A DNA stretch of 23,135 nucleotides, taken from positions 1 through 23,135 of the IMG/VR virus record IMGVR_UViG_3300044547_001113. One strand, 5' to 3'. The position numbers were made by a program, and so were the translations under genes. The DNA is from a virus. Below, one piece after another: positions 1 to 6,740 of this stretch. Below the pieces are notes generated by a model. It ran no database searches, was not told where the DNA came from, and worked only from the letters and a program-made list of their open reading frames with translations. How positions within the stretch are numbered: position 1 is the stretch's first letter; each line of letters starts with the position of its first letter.

Positions 1-832
1 GTTGGTCAACATTAAAATGTTTTTTACAACCAAATTTAACCAATAACCCATCAGTTACAAATTCCAAATATTGTTTCATCAAATTTGAATTCATACCGAT
101 TAAAGATACAGGTAAAGACTCTGTAATGAACTCTTTTTCAATCTCTAATGCAGATAATAATATTTCTTTAATTCTTTTCTCACTTGGTTTGTTTTCAACA
201 TGATTATTAATCAAATGAATAGCAAAATCACAATGTAAGTTCTCATCTTTAAAGATTAATGAGTTAGCATTACATAATCCTTGCATAATTCCTCTTGATT
301 TCATCCAAAAGATTGAACAGAATGAACCTGAGAAGAATATACCTTCAACTGCTGCGAATGCAACTAATCTTTCTTGGAAGGAAGCGTTTTCAATCCAATC
401 AAGAGCCCATTTCGCTTTCTTTTGAACAGCCGGTAATCGGTCAATGGCGTGGAAACATTCGTCTTTTTCTTTATCATCAGACACATAGGTATCAATTAAT
501 AATGAATACATTAACGAATGGATGTTCTCCATCATAATTTGGAATCCGTAAAAGAACTTCGCTTCAGCGTACTGAACCTCTTTTAAGAAATTCTCGGCTA
601 AGTTCTCATTTACAATACCATCAGACGCAGCAAAAAACGCCAATATATTTTTAAGGAAGTATCTCTCATTATCAGATAGGTTTTCCCAATCTCTAATATC
701 GTTAGATAAATCCACTTCTTCCGCGGTCCAAAACGCCGCTTGATGTTGTTTATAAAATTCCCATATATCATTATGTTCGATAGGGAATATGACAAATCTG
801 TCATTATTTGGTTCTAAAATTTTTTCCTTCAT
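1..832 (-). CDS. nrdB: Ribonucleoside-diphosphate reductase class I, small (R2) subunit; C-terminus cut by window edge
   Basis: This is the radical-carrying subunit of class I ribonucleotide reductase. With the large subunit NrdA it converts ribonucleoside diphosphates to deoxyribonucleotides for phage DNA synthesis. I translated it by hand: ATG at 832-830, then 277 codons open to the left edge, so the C-terminus lies outside. The diiron ligands are all visible at family spacing: Asp71, Glu102 and His105 (MENIHS), Glu163 (VEGIFF), Glu197 and His200 (DENLH). Tyr109 lies four residues after His105, as the radical tyrosine Tyr122 does in E. coli R2. The start is preceded by TTTAAAAC and has no Shine-Dalgarno. 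It follows the helicase stop by 8 bases, so the two are probably co-transcribed. No intron interrupts the visible part. Class I assignment is firm; the Fe/Mn subclass cannot be settled here. Confidence 0.96.
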   Translation of the reverse strand, partial: MKEKILEPNNDRFVIFPIEHNDIWEFYKQHQAAFWTAEEVDLSNDIRDWENLSDNERYFLKNILAFFAASDGIVNENLAENFLKEVQYAEAKFFYGFQIMMENIHSLMYSLLIDTYVSDDKEKDECFHAIDRLPAVQKKAKWALDWIENASFQERLVAFAAVEGIFFSGSFCSIFWMKSRGIMQGLCNANSLIFKDENLHCDFAIHLINNHVENKPSEKRIKEILLSALEIEKEFITESLPVSLIGMNSNLMKQYLEFVTDGLLVKFGCKKHFNVDQ

Positions 833-840
833 GTTTTAAA

Positions 841-2223
841 TTAAATTTGTTGTTGACTCTGTTCTCTTTGTTTTCTTTTTTCTAATAGTTCTTTAACCCT
901 ATCTCTTTTTCTATCTTCTTGTTGTTCCTCGAATCCTAAGAATGTTACTGAACTTTCAGTATCAATCTCAAGTAATTCATTATTGAATTTACAATTCTCA
1001 AAAACAACCCCATCCTGGCCTAAACGACTTTTAGTAATCGCAATAGTTGCAAGACCCATTTCTTTTTGTTGTAATGTTTTAGCCACGGAAATAATTACGT
1101 GACCAACTTGTGCCTTTTTAATTGACCCACCCATCTGGTCTGTAGTTACAACTTCTGATGAAATTGAAGCTCTGTTACCTTGTGTTGCCGTCCAACCAAC
1201 TAAATCAAGTTCATGACACATCGCCTCAAACCCTCTCATTACAGACCCTTCAGCTTTCCATTCATCTTTACTACTTGATTCCGGTAATACACAATCAATA
1301 TAGTCTAATAAAACCATATCAAGTTTAACACCATCCGCAATCATCTTTCTAACCTGATTCTTAATTTGACTCATAGTCATCGTGTCCGATGCTAACTTTT
1401 TCAAAACCAATCGATTTTGCATTGTCTCTTTAATCTCAGTAATTTTACTCATTACCTCTTCTTTATTTTGAACCAAATTATCCGGTTCAATACCAGTCCA
1501 CATTGTGAAGTGTTTTCTTTGAATAATCTTTGGATTATCCTCAAAAAATATTTGAAGAACATTGTACCCAAGATTAAACGCGGTATTTGAAATTTTAGAT
1601 AAGATAGTTGTTTTACCAACACCGGTTGGTGCTAATATTACTCCAATTTCACCTTTAGCTAATCCACCTTTAAGTAATTTATCAATCCCCTTAATTCCCA
1701 TTGGAATTGGGTGACGATAGTCCTCATCAAGTACGGTGTCTAAATTAGCGAAGATATCCGTTTGACCTTTATCTATCTCCCCAACCTGTAACGCCTCTCT
1801 TACAAGTCCTTCTACCTTATCGTAAGATTCGAAATCCCCTTGAGTAATAATCTTTTGAGCTTTGTCCATCGCCTTTTGAAGTTCTTGTTGTTTACAGAAC
1901 TTCAAGGCCTTCTCCTGAACGAAAGTGGTTCCTTCAAATGGAGCCTCTTTAACTTGAGTTAATGTGTCCAAAACAATCTTGGCAACCATCTCTTGGGAGA
2001 TTTCAGACTTAACTATCTGCTCAAGAGTATCGAAATTAGGAGTAGATTCATATTTCTTGTGATACTCCTTTGTCATCTGTAAAATGATTTTAAAGTACTT
2101 GTTGTCGAAATAGATTGGCTCAATAACATCCATAATTGAAGATGAAAAGTCCTTATCTAATATAATCTGATTCAGTAATTGTAATTGAAATGTGTTCCCT
2201 AAATAATCGAAATTTTTGTTCAT
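841..2223 (-). CDS. Replicative DNA helicase, DnaB/T4 gp41-like
   Basis: Hexameric 5'-3' replicative helicase that unwinds the fork and works with a primase. The 460-residue length matches T4 gp41 (475) and DnaB. Residues 1-150 form an alpha-helical N-terminal domain and linker. The RecA-like motor follows: Walker A APTGVGKTT at 198-206, a catalytic-type Glu at 228 in FFEDN, Walker B hydrophobic strand ending LLDYID with Asp307, a sensor Gln348 in TATQGNR, and an arginine-finger type KSRLGQDG at 398-405. The tail after about 430 is charged (EEQQEDRKRDR and a Gln-rich end). It starts 37 bases after the 150-residue gene and nrdB follows after 8 bases. The leader reads AAAACAATTT-ATG, with no Shine-Dalgarno. 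I see no primase or gp59-type loader gene in this window. I am confident in the family; gp41 orthology specifically rests on context. Confidence 0.93.
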   Translation of the reverse strand: MNKNFDYLGNTFQLQLLNQIILDKDFSSSIMDVIEPIYFDNKYFKIILQMTKEYHKKYESTPNFDTLEQIVKSEISQEMVAKIVLDTLTQVKEAPFEGTTFVQEKALKFCKQQELQKAMDKAQKIITQGDFESYDKVEGLVREALQVGEIDKGQTDIFANLDTVLDEDYRHPIPMGIKGIDKLLKGGLAKGEIGVILAPTGVGKTTILSKISNTAFNLGYNVLQIFFEDNPKIIQRKHFTMWTGIEPDNLVQNKEEVMSKITEIKETMQNRLVLKKLASDTMTMSQIKNQVRKMIADGVKLDMVLLDYIDCVLPESSSKDEWKAEGSVMRGFEAMCHELDLVGWTATQGNRASISSEVVTTDQMGGSIKKAQVGHVIISVAKTLQQKEMGLATIAITKSRLGQDGVVFENCKFNNELLEIDTESSVTFLGFEEQQEDRKRDRVKELLEKRKQREQSQQQI

Positions 2224-2260
2224 AAATTGTTTTAAAAGTTACCCTTGTATTATTAAATAC

Positions 2261-2713
2261 TTACTTACTTAAGTCAAGTTCCAAATAATTGTAACTTAAT
2301 TTTTTATCTGAAAAAATGTCAGTCAATCCTCGAAGAGTTTCCTTCAGGAAAGGTCTTACATCGACAGTATAACGAACTTTTGGTGGATAAAATTTTCCAT
2401 CAAAAATTCTATGACAAATTGTCTGTTCCCCTAATTTGATAATAATGTTAAACATTTCAGGTCCATCAGTGAACGATGTGTCCATAATACTTGGGTCGTG
2501 AATGATAGAATCTTTATTGTCCATCATGTAGACTAAAGTCTTCATTTTCAAGTATTCTTGAAGTTCTTCTTTGAATTCTGCAAGGAATTCATATAGCTCA
2601 ACCGAACTTTTTGCTTTTGGGTTAAACCCTCTTACGTTAAAGAATCTTTGGACTACGATGTTATCGTTTAATGTCAATAAAAATTCCATCTTAGTGCTTT
2701 CTTGCTCTCTCAT
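2261..2713 (-). CDS. Conserved-looking 150-residue protein of unknown function in the replication module
   Basis: I do not recognise a named family. The protein is mixed alpha/beta in appearance, with a start such as MREQESTKMEFLLTLNDN and a second possible Met at residue 9 (MEFLLT), which would start at 2689. Residues about 9-30 alternate hydrophobic strands with an FNVRGFN motif, 39-57 look helical and acidic, and the C-terminal half (KFYPPKVRYTVDVRPFLKE) again looks strand-helix. There is no signal peptide, membrane segment or nucleotide-binding motif. It starts 4 bases after the stop of the 5' nuclease gene and sits before the helicase gene, so it is probably co-translated with replication enzymes. 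A helicase-loading or recombination-mediator role would fit the position (T4 has gp59 and UvsY), but neither family's sequence is evident, and the role is a guess. Confidence 0.8.
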   Translation of the reverse strand: MREQESTKMEFLLTLNDNIVVQRFFNVRGFNPKAKSSVELYEFLAEFKEELQEYLKMKTLVYMMDNKDSIIHDPSIMDTSFTDGPEMFNIIIKLGEQTICHRIFDGKFYPPKVRYTVDVRPFLKETLRGLTDIFSDKKLSYNYLELDLSK

Positions 2714-2717
2714 AAAT

Positions 2718-3719
2718 TTAATTTTTGTTTGTGTTTCGTTTTTCTTTTCTTGTTAATTTCATGAATGGTCTTAGGAAGTTTACCCAAGCTTCATCGTTTT
2801 TTGGAAGATATTTGAAGAGTCCGTCCTCCATCATCATCCTCATTAAGTTTTTGTATCCCCTATCTGTCGGGTCAATAGTGTCTGTGATAATTTGGTCAAC
2901 TAATTCTTTTCCATCGTCAGTTATTAAGGGGTTAGATAAATCAACTATTTTTTTGTTTGTGTCGTAAAACTCTTCACCAAGTATACCATTTTTTGTTTTA
3001 CCAGTCAAAATATTTTCCAATACTTTTGATTTCTTTTCCTGCACGATAATTCCGGCATTAACCCTTATTTCGTTGATAGTGCATGGTTTAACCAACATAT
3101 CAGGGAATAATTTAACTAAAGTTTTTTCCCCTAAACCTTCAATTCCACTAATGTTATCTGAACTATCTCCGGTAAGAATCTTACAAAGTAATACATTATA
3201 GTGAGGTATCTGAATTTTATTAATTGTAATCATATCACCCTGTTTAAAGTATTGTTTTGCGTTTGGAGAGTAAATGGTTACCTTATCTGAAATAAGCTGT
3301 GTAAGGTCTTTATCTGATGAAAAAATGGTAATCTCTTCATTAGTTGCTTTCAGACAATAATAAGCAATCAAGTCATCCGCCTCATTATAAACCATCTCAA
3401 CTTGTCTAACAAAGACTTCCTCAAGATATTCTTTAATACGAGCGTTTTGTTGTAGATATGATTCGTACTTAAACTCATTCATATCTTGTTTTCTATTTCC
3501 TTTATATTGTGGATAAAGTTCTTTCCGAGTGGATGAACTATGTTCGGCATCCCAGAACACAACTACCTTATCGTAGTTATGTTCCTCAAGGAATTTCCGA
3601 ATTGTATTTATAAAGTGGTAAATAGCACCTAAGTGACTTCCGTCACTATAGAGGTCTTTTACTCCGTGGAATCCAATCTTCATTAAGTTGGACCCATCTA
3701 CTAATAATGTTTTAATCAC
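2718..3719 (-). CDS. 5'-3' exonuclease / RNase H of the FEN family (T4 Rnh-like), GTG start
   Basis: Structure-specific 5' nuclease that removes RNA primers and flaps from lagging-strand fragments. The 333 residues compare with 305 in T4 RNase H. The PIN-like metal-binding core shows Asp8 (LLVDGSN), Asp57 (VVFWDAEH), an acidic cluster Glu113/Asp115/Asp116 (NEADD), Asp136/Asp138 (SSDKDL) and Asp185/Asp188 (TGDSSDN). The last group precedes a helix-3-turn-helix DNA-binding segment (IEGLGEKTLVKLFP, about 193-206). An in-frame TAA lies 12 bases upstream of the GTG at 3719, and the next Met (13) would delete the first catalytic Asp, so GTG is the best start. It lies 27 bases after the recombinase stop and 4 bases before the next gene. 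The C-terminal basic tail (KLTRKEKRNTNKN) is of a kind that could contact DNA or gp32. Confidence 0.93.
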   Translation of the reverse strand: MIKTLLVDGSNLMKIGFHGVKDLYSDGSHLGAIYHFINTIRKFLEEHNYDKVVVFWDAEHSSSTRKELYPQYKGNRKQDMNEFKYESYLQQNARIKEYLEEVFVRQVEMVYNEADDLIAYYCLKATNEEITIFSSDKDLTQLISDKVTIYSPNAKQYFKQGDMITINKIQIPHYNVLLCKILTGDSSDNISGIEGLGEKTLVKLFPDMLVKPCTINEIRVNAGIIVQEKKSKVLENILTGKTKNGILGEEFYDTNKKIVDLSNPLITDDGKELVDQIITDTIDPTDRGYKNLMRMMMEDGLFKYLPKNDEAWVNFLRPFMKLTRKEKRNTNKN

Positions 3720-3746
3720 ATTGGTGATTTAGAGGTGAATAATATT

Positions 3747-4757
3747 TTAAAATTCTCTTTCTTCTTTTTCTTCTTTTAGGTCGAAGTCACCATCAGTTCC
3801 GATGATATCCTTCCAATATTCTGCGTATTCTTTTTTATATTTTTCAATATTAGTTTTTTCTTCCGCACTATCTTTACCCGCAATGAATCCGTGTGGTGTT
3901 ACAATAATTTTTCCATCATCATAACCTAATCCGTTGATGTGATTCTTCATTACCGAAACTTTTGTTCTTGAAGCAAACTTAATAGTTCGTTTATCTTTAG
4001 TTGCAGTAATCTTAGTTGTTCCAGCACCTTTTTGGTTTCCAAATAAATAAACCAATGATGAGTTTAACCAAATCGCCTCTCCACCTTTAGCTTTAATCTT
4101 CGGTTGTCCAAAAGGATTATCCGGTAATTCAACCCATGGTTGATTAACAATAATCAAAGTGTTTTCGTATTTTGAATCAGACTTACGAGAACCCGAAATT
4201 CTTTGGTTAATACCCATTCCAATCTTATCCGCTAATGCAGATGCATTGTGTTGTTTACCACCTTTACCTTCATAAGTCATTTTACAAGGTACAGAACCTA
4301 CTGAATCCCACATAAAACATAAACTATAATCTAAGTTTCCTTTTTCTTGTTCGTCTAATAAATTATTAATGTAATCAGTAATTTGTTCGATATAATTAAA
4401 GTTATTATTAAAGATGTAAAATCCATCCCAATCTAATTCACCCGTTTCTTCATCAACAACTTCCTGACAATCAAACCCCATTAACTTAGCATGTTCAAAT
4501 GACCATTTTTGTTCGGTAATAATAAAGACAGGTAAAATACCTTTCTTTTGTGCATCAACGGCAGTTTTTACAAGTGCTGTTGTTTTACCTGTATCGGAGT
4601 GACCCAAGAACATATTAAGGTGTCCAATAGCCGGTCCCGGTAATCCAACCGCATCCAAGAAATCAGGACCTAAGTCAAAAAATCTTTGTGGTTTGTATTT
4701 TGCCGATACCGAGAATTTATCTTTAATTGATTTGAAATCGTTTTTCTTAATTGCCAT
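3747..4757 (-). CDS. RecA-like recombinase, UvsX type
   Basis: ATP-dependent strand-exchange protein, expected to coat ssDNA after gp32 displacement and drive recombination-dependent replication and repair. At 336 residues it is shorter than T4 UvsX (about 390). Visible are the N-terminal region to about 45, Walker A GHSDTGKTT at 52-60, a Glu at 82 (ITEQ) in the position of the catalytic Glu of RecA-like ATPases, and Walker B strand CFMWDSVGS with Asp151. A glycine- and lysine-rich loop EGKGGKQHNAS (163-173) could be the DNA-binding L1/L2 area, and NQPW with Gln206 could be the sensor. The tail after about 300 is strongly acidic and charged (DLKEEKEEREF end). It lies downstream of the gp32-like gene, separated by 64 bases that contain a hairpin terminator. 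The recombinase family is clear; UvsX rather than another phage RecA paralogue is inferred from its neighbours. Confidence 0.88.
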   Translation of the reverse strand: MAIKKNDFKSIKDKFSVSAKYKPQRFFDLGPDFLDAVGLPGPAIGHLNMFLGHSDTGKTTALVKTAVDAQKKGILPVFIITEQKWSFEHAKLMGFDCQEVVDEETGELDWDGFYIFNNNFNYIEQITDYINNLLDEQEKGNLDYSLCFMWDSVGSVPCKMTYEGKGGKQHNASALADKIGMGINQRISGSRKSDSKYENTLIIVNQPWVELPDNPFGQPKIKAKGGEAIWLNSSLVYLFGNQKGAGTTKITATKDKRTIKFASRTKVSVMKNHINGLGYDDGKIIVTPHGFIAGKDSAEEKTNIEKYKKEYAEYWKDIIGTDGDFDLKEEKEEREF

Positions 4758-4770
4758 ATAATAATATTAT

Positions 4771-4809
4771 AAAAACTTGGACAAAGTGTCTAACTAAATG
4801 TCCAAGTTT
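4771..4809 (-). terminator. Rho-independent terminator after the gp32-like gene
   Basis: Perfect 11-bp stem AAACTTGGACA / TGTCCAAGTTT (4773-4783 and 4799-4809) with a 15-base loop. Read on the minus strand it is followed by a TTTTT tract. It begins 13 bases after the gp32-like stop and ends 14 bases before the recombinase start. It would give abundant short gp32 mRNA with partial read-through into the recombinase and nuclease genes. T4 gene 32 is likewise followed by a terminator. Confidence 0.85.
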
Positions 4810-4821
4810 GATTGTTTTATT

Positions 4822-5676
4822 TTAGAAAGGTAAATCCTCGTCTGGAAAGTCGTTTGCTTGAGGGTCAACCGGTGCTGAACTTTGAGATTTTCCACCACCA
4901 AATGATTCTGTATTTACTGAATCACTTTCGTAAGCATATCCACCTTTTTCTGAATCCCATCTTGGTGTTTCTCCACGAGCAATCGCCTCAAGATATTCAA
5001 CAGGTTTTTTAGAATAAACATCTAACCAAGTTAATTCGTCAGTAATCCAAGCGTTTGCTTGAGCCGGGTCAGTATGTACCGGACCTTGGTCTTCGTACAT
5101 AATTGTAGATACTGCAGTATATTCTTTACCATTTGGAGCCTTTGTTTTATTTAATTCAATGATTAAATCTCTACCGATATTAGCATCAGTAATATCTCCT
5201 TTGTTTCTCCAAATTGGAATGATTTTATCTAAGATACCATCATTTTTGTAGTTGTGTTTAAATCTCCAAAATTTTGGTCCGTCTTCTTCCTTATCTCTAT
5301 CTATAACTTTTACGATATAGAATTTACGAGAACGATACTGAGCAGCCAATTGTTTGTCTGATTCTTTTCCGGTTGAGATTAACTCTTCATAAACCTCATT
5401 TAAAGGTGAACGTTCGTTATCGTTTTTTCCCGGGTCATAAAATTTTTGCCATTGTCCTCCTACTTGTATCTCATGATACCAAGCTTCTTTAAATGGTGAT
5501 GAACCATCGCTTGTAGGTAAGATTCTAACTCTTCTTTGTCCAGATTGCTCCTTATCACTTAAGATAAGTGCAAAATATTTTTTCATTCTTTCGTCTTGCG
5601 ACATTTTCCCTTGGGCCCCTCCCCCTGATTGTTTTGAATTTTCGTACTGTGCCAATACGGCGTCTAATGAACTCAT
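4822..5676 (-). CDS. Single-stranded DNA-binding protein, T4 gp32-like
   Basis: Cooperative ssDNA-binding protein that coats template at the fork and organises helicase, nuclease and recombinase. At 284 residues it is close to T4 gp32 (301). The order matches gp32: a basic/flexible N-terminus (1-50), then an OB-fold core beginning at RVRILP (49-54) with aromatic-rich strands (AWYHEI, WQKFY, KFYIVKVID, KFWRFKHNYK). After about 250 there is a Gly/Ser/Pro-rich linker and an acidic end DFPDEDLPF. Two oddities are seen directly. The protein contains no cysteine, so the gp32 zinc site cannot form; the stretch aligned to it reads NERSPLNEVYEEL (87-99). The last residues also resemble the tip of bacterial SSB (DDDIPF) more than T4 gp32 (DDLLNDL). 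It has its own promoter and its own terminator, consistent with high expression. The gp32 assignment rests on pattern and neighbours. Confidence 0.87.
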   Translation of the reverse strand: MSSLDAVLAQYENSKQSGGGAQGKMSQDERMKKYFALILSDKEQSGQRRVRILPTSDGSSPFKEAWYHEIQVGGQWQKFYDPGKNDNERSPLNEVYEELISTGKESDKQLAAQYRSRKFYIVKVIDRDKEEDGPKFWRFKHNYKNDGILDKIIPIWRNKGDITDANIGRDLIIELNKTKAPNGKEYTAVSTIMYEDQGPVHTDPAQANAWITDELTWLDVYSKKPVEYLEAIARGETPRWDSEKGGYAYESDSVNTESFGGGKSQSSAPVDPQANDFPDEDLPF

Positions 5677-5704
5677 GTGTTATAAAATTAAATTGTTAAA
5701 TTGT
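5677..5704 (-). promoter_or_regulatory. A/U-rich, unstructured 5' leader of gp32-like mRNA; possible autoregulatory site
   Basis: Between the predicted transcript start (about 5704) and the ATG, the minus strand reads ACAATTTAACAATTTAA followed by TTTTATAACAC. It includes the repeat ACAATTTA twice and nearly no G. T4 gp32 represses its own translation by binding an unstructured A/U-rich leader, so this could serve the same purpose. That role is inference from composition and position only; there is no Shine-Dalgarno. Confidence 0.35.
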
Positions 5705-5708
5705 CCTT

Positions 5709-5740
5709 TAAATATAGGTGATAAAACTTGTGAAGTCAAA
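5709..5740 (-). promoter_or_regulatory. Promoter for the replication module (gp32-like gene)
   Basis: On the minus strand TTGACT (5739-5734) and TATATT (5716-5711) are separated by exactly 17 bases, a good sigma70-type promoter. The same site also fits the Bacteroidota consensus: TTTG (5740-5737), 20 bases, then TATATTTA (5716-5709) against TAnnTTTG. It lies directly after the terminator that closes the tail module. This is the best promoter match found in the window and it explains separate, early-type expression of the replication genes. Confidence 0.7.
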
Positions 5741-5741
5741 T

Positions 5742-5769
5742 AAAAAAAGGTGTCCGTTGAGACACCTTT
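5742..5769 (-). terminator. Rho-independent terminator closing the tail/baseplate module
   Basis: A 9-bp perfect stem AAAGGTGTC / GACACCTTT (5746-5754 and 5761-5769) with a 6-base loop, followed on the minus strand by a run of seven T including the end of the stem. It starts 10 bases after the stop of the 232-residue gene and immediately precedes the gp32 promoter, so it marks the boundary between the two modules. Confidence 0.87.
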
Positions 5770-5779
5770 GAATTTTTTA

Positions 5780-6478
5780 TTATCGTTTGAATGATGTTTT
5801 GTATTCATCTTCTTGAGAACCAGGTTGGAATGAATTTTTAATATCATTCACATTAATATCTTCAACTTCGTCTGAGGTTAAAACATAATCATTTTTTCCT
5901 GTTTTCTCCATCTCTTCTTGTTTGTCATCGAAGAATTGTGAAAGTTTTTGGTTAAATGGGTATGAATCATAACTTCTCAACTCTAATTTTTCTTGAGGGG
6001 TTTTTTCACGATATTTCTCAATCTTATTTTCAAGTGAGTTTAATTTGTTCATAACATTATCCATCTCACCCAATTTAGCTTCTAAATTAGAAAGTTGGTT
6101 AAACAAGTTTTCAAAATACTCTTCTTGTTTTGTTTCAATATTTTTTTGAGAATTAACCAAATCAGTTATTTCAAGTTCTTCAGATTCTTCACCTTCAGTT
6201 CCTGTTTCTTCTGATTGTCCCTCATCGTCAATTTTTTCAACGTCAGGGTCATTCTCAACATCAATTGGTTGTGGTGCTCCTTCTCCCGGTGCCGGTGGTG
6301 GTACTGCCTCAGAAGGTGCAGGTGCCGGTGGAGTCTCTCCTCCTGCCGCTGGCGGTGGTGTTAAAGCTTCTAACCCTGCTGTTGGGTCTTCGGGTAAATC
6401 AGCCTCTTGTTCCATAATATACTTGTTGATATTATGATATCTTGCGATTTCTTGTATTAATTTCTTGTCTAAACCCAT
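5780..6478 (-). CDS. Unrecognised acidic protein with Pro/Ala-rich linker and coiled coil
   Basis: No family recognised. The N-terminal 25 residues look helical (LIQEIARYHNINKYIMEQ). Residues about 28-75 are a low-complexity Pro/Ala/Gly/Glu linker, and 75-105 are strongly acidic. Residues 107-160 show hydrophobic heptad spacing (ENLFNQLSNLEAKLGEM and further) typical of a parallel coiled coil. The C-terminal 70 residues are charged and end KTSFKR. There are no cysteines and no membrane segment. It starts 5 bases after the stop of the 74-residue gene and shares its transcript; the strong terminator follows. An elongated virion, scaffold or assembly protein would be consistent with the composition and the late-module location, but nothing in the sequence proves it. 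Confidence 0.8.
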   Translation of the reverse strand: MGLDKKLIQEIARYHNINKYIMEQEADLPEDPTAGLEALTPPPAAGGETPPAPAPSEAVPPPAPGEGAPQPIDVENDPDVEKIDDEGQSEETGTEGEESEELEITDLVNSQKNIETKQEEYFENLFNQLSNLEAKLGEMDNVMNKLNSLENKIEKYREKTPQEKLELRSYDSYPFNQKLSQFFDDKQEEMEKTGKNDYVLTSDEVEDINVNDIKNSFQPGSQEDEYKTSFKR

Positions 6479-6483
6479 TTCGA

Positions 6484-6708
6484 TTATCCGTTTAATAATT
6501 GTTTAATTCCTCCTGCCGTCTCAACTCTAACTTTTCTATTAATAGTTGTTTGGTGTCCGGCTCTTTCAATAAGACCATCTCTTTCTCTGATTGTATAACA
6601 ATCCCCTGTGTCTAAATCACAAACTTGTTGTGTTCCGTCACCGTTATCTGTTTGAGAAACTCTAGTCGATTTCCCAAGATAGTTGTCTAATGCTGATTTT
6701 ATGTTCAT
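6484..6708 (-). CDS. Unrecognised 74-residue protein downstream of the hub gene
   Basis: A small protein with no known family that I can name. It has a helical-looking N-terminus (IKSALDNYLGKSTR), then what looks like a small beta-rich core with two cysteines seven residues apart (VCDLDTGDCYTI) followed by an RERDGLIER segment, and ends in a helix (GGIKQLLNG). The ATG at 6708 follows AAAACAATTTT and lies 22 bases downstream of the TATTTATAAT motif. The gene is followed after 5 bases by the 232-residue gene. Coding is supported by tight spacing to its neighbour and by being open between a plausible promoter and that gene. Function is unknown. Confidence 0.72.
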   Translation of the reverse strand: MNIKSALDNYLGKSTRVSQTDNGDGTQQVCDLDTGDCYTIRERDGLIERAGHQTTINRKVRVETAGGIKQLLNG

Positions 6709-6715
6709 AAAATTG

Positions 6716-6730
6716 TTTTTATTATAAATA
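6716..6730 (-). promoter_or_regulatory. Candidate late promoter motif before the 74-residue gene
   Basis: The minus strand reads TATTTATAATAAAAA, 22 bases before the ATG and just after the stop of the hub gene. The same core occurs in front of three other tail-module genes (21615-21628, 19782-19798, 23114-23129). The reverse complement of its first eight bases is TATAAATA, the T4 late promoter sequence, but here in the opposite orientation to the gene. Its role is inferred from recurrence. Confidence 0.45.
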
Positions 6731-6740
6731 TATCGTTATG

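Noticed and set aside
295-537. Plus-strand open frame of 80 codons
   Set aside because: It is antisense to the catalytic core of nrdB, whose minus-strand frame shows all metal ligands; the plus-strand translation has no recognisable content. The same argument removes the plus-strand frames at 2571-2967, 4812-5012, 7681-7908, 17270-17979, 18548-18748 and 20612-20821.
610-804. Minus-strand 64-codon frame starting [10 protein letters not shown]
   Set aside because: Out-of-frame shadow inside the NrdB coding region, which reads correctly from the ATG at 832.
1-832. Possible intron in nrdB, as in T4
   Set aside because: The 277 visible codons are continuous through all metal-ligand motifs; any interruption would have to lie beyond the left edge.
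2224-2275. TTGACT followed by TAATAA and a triple TAAG repeat before the helicase gene, as a promoter
   Set aside because: The spacing is 16 bases, the -10 match is weak, and part of the -35 lies in the preceding coding region; the neighbouring genes look co-transcribed.
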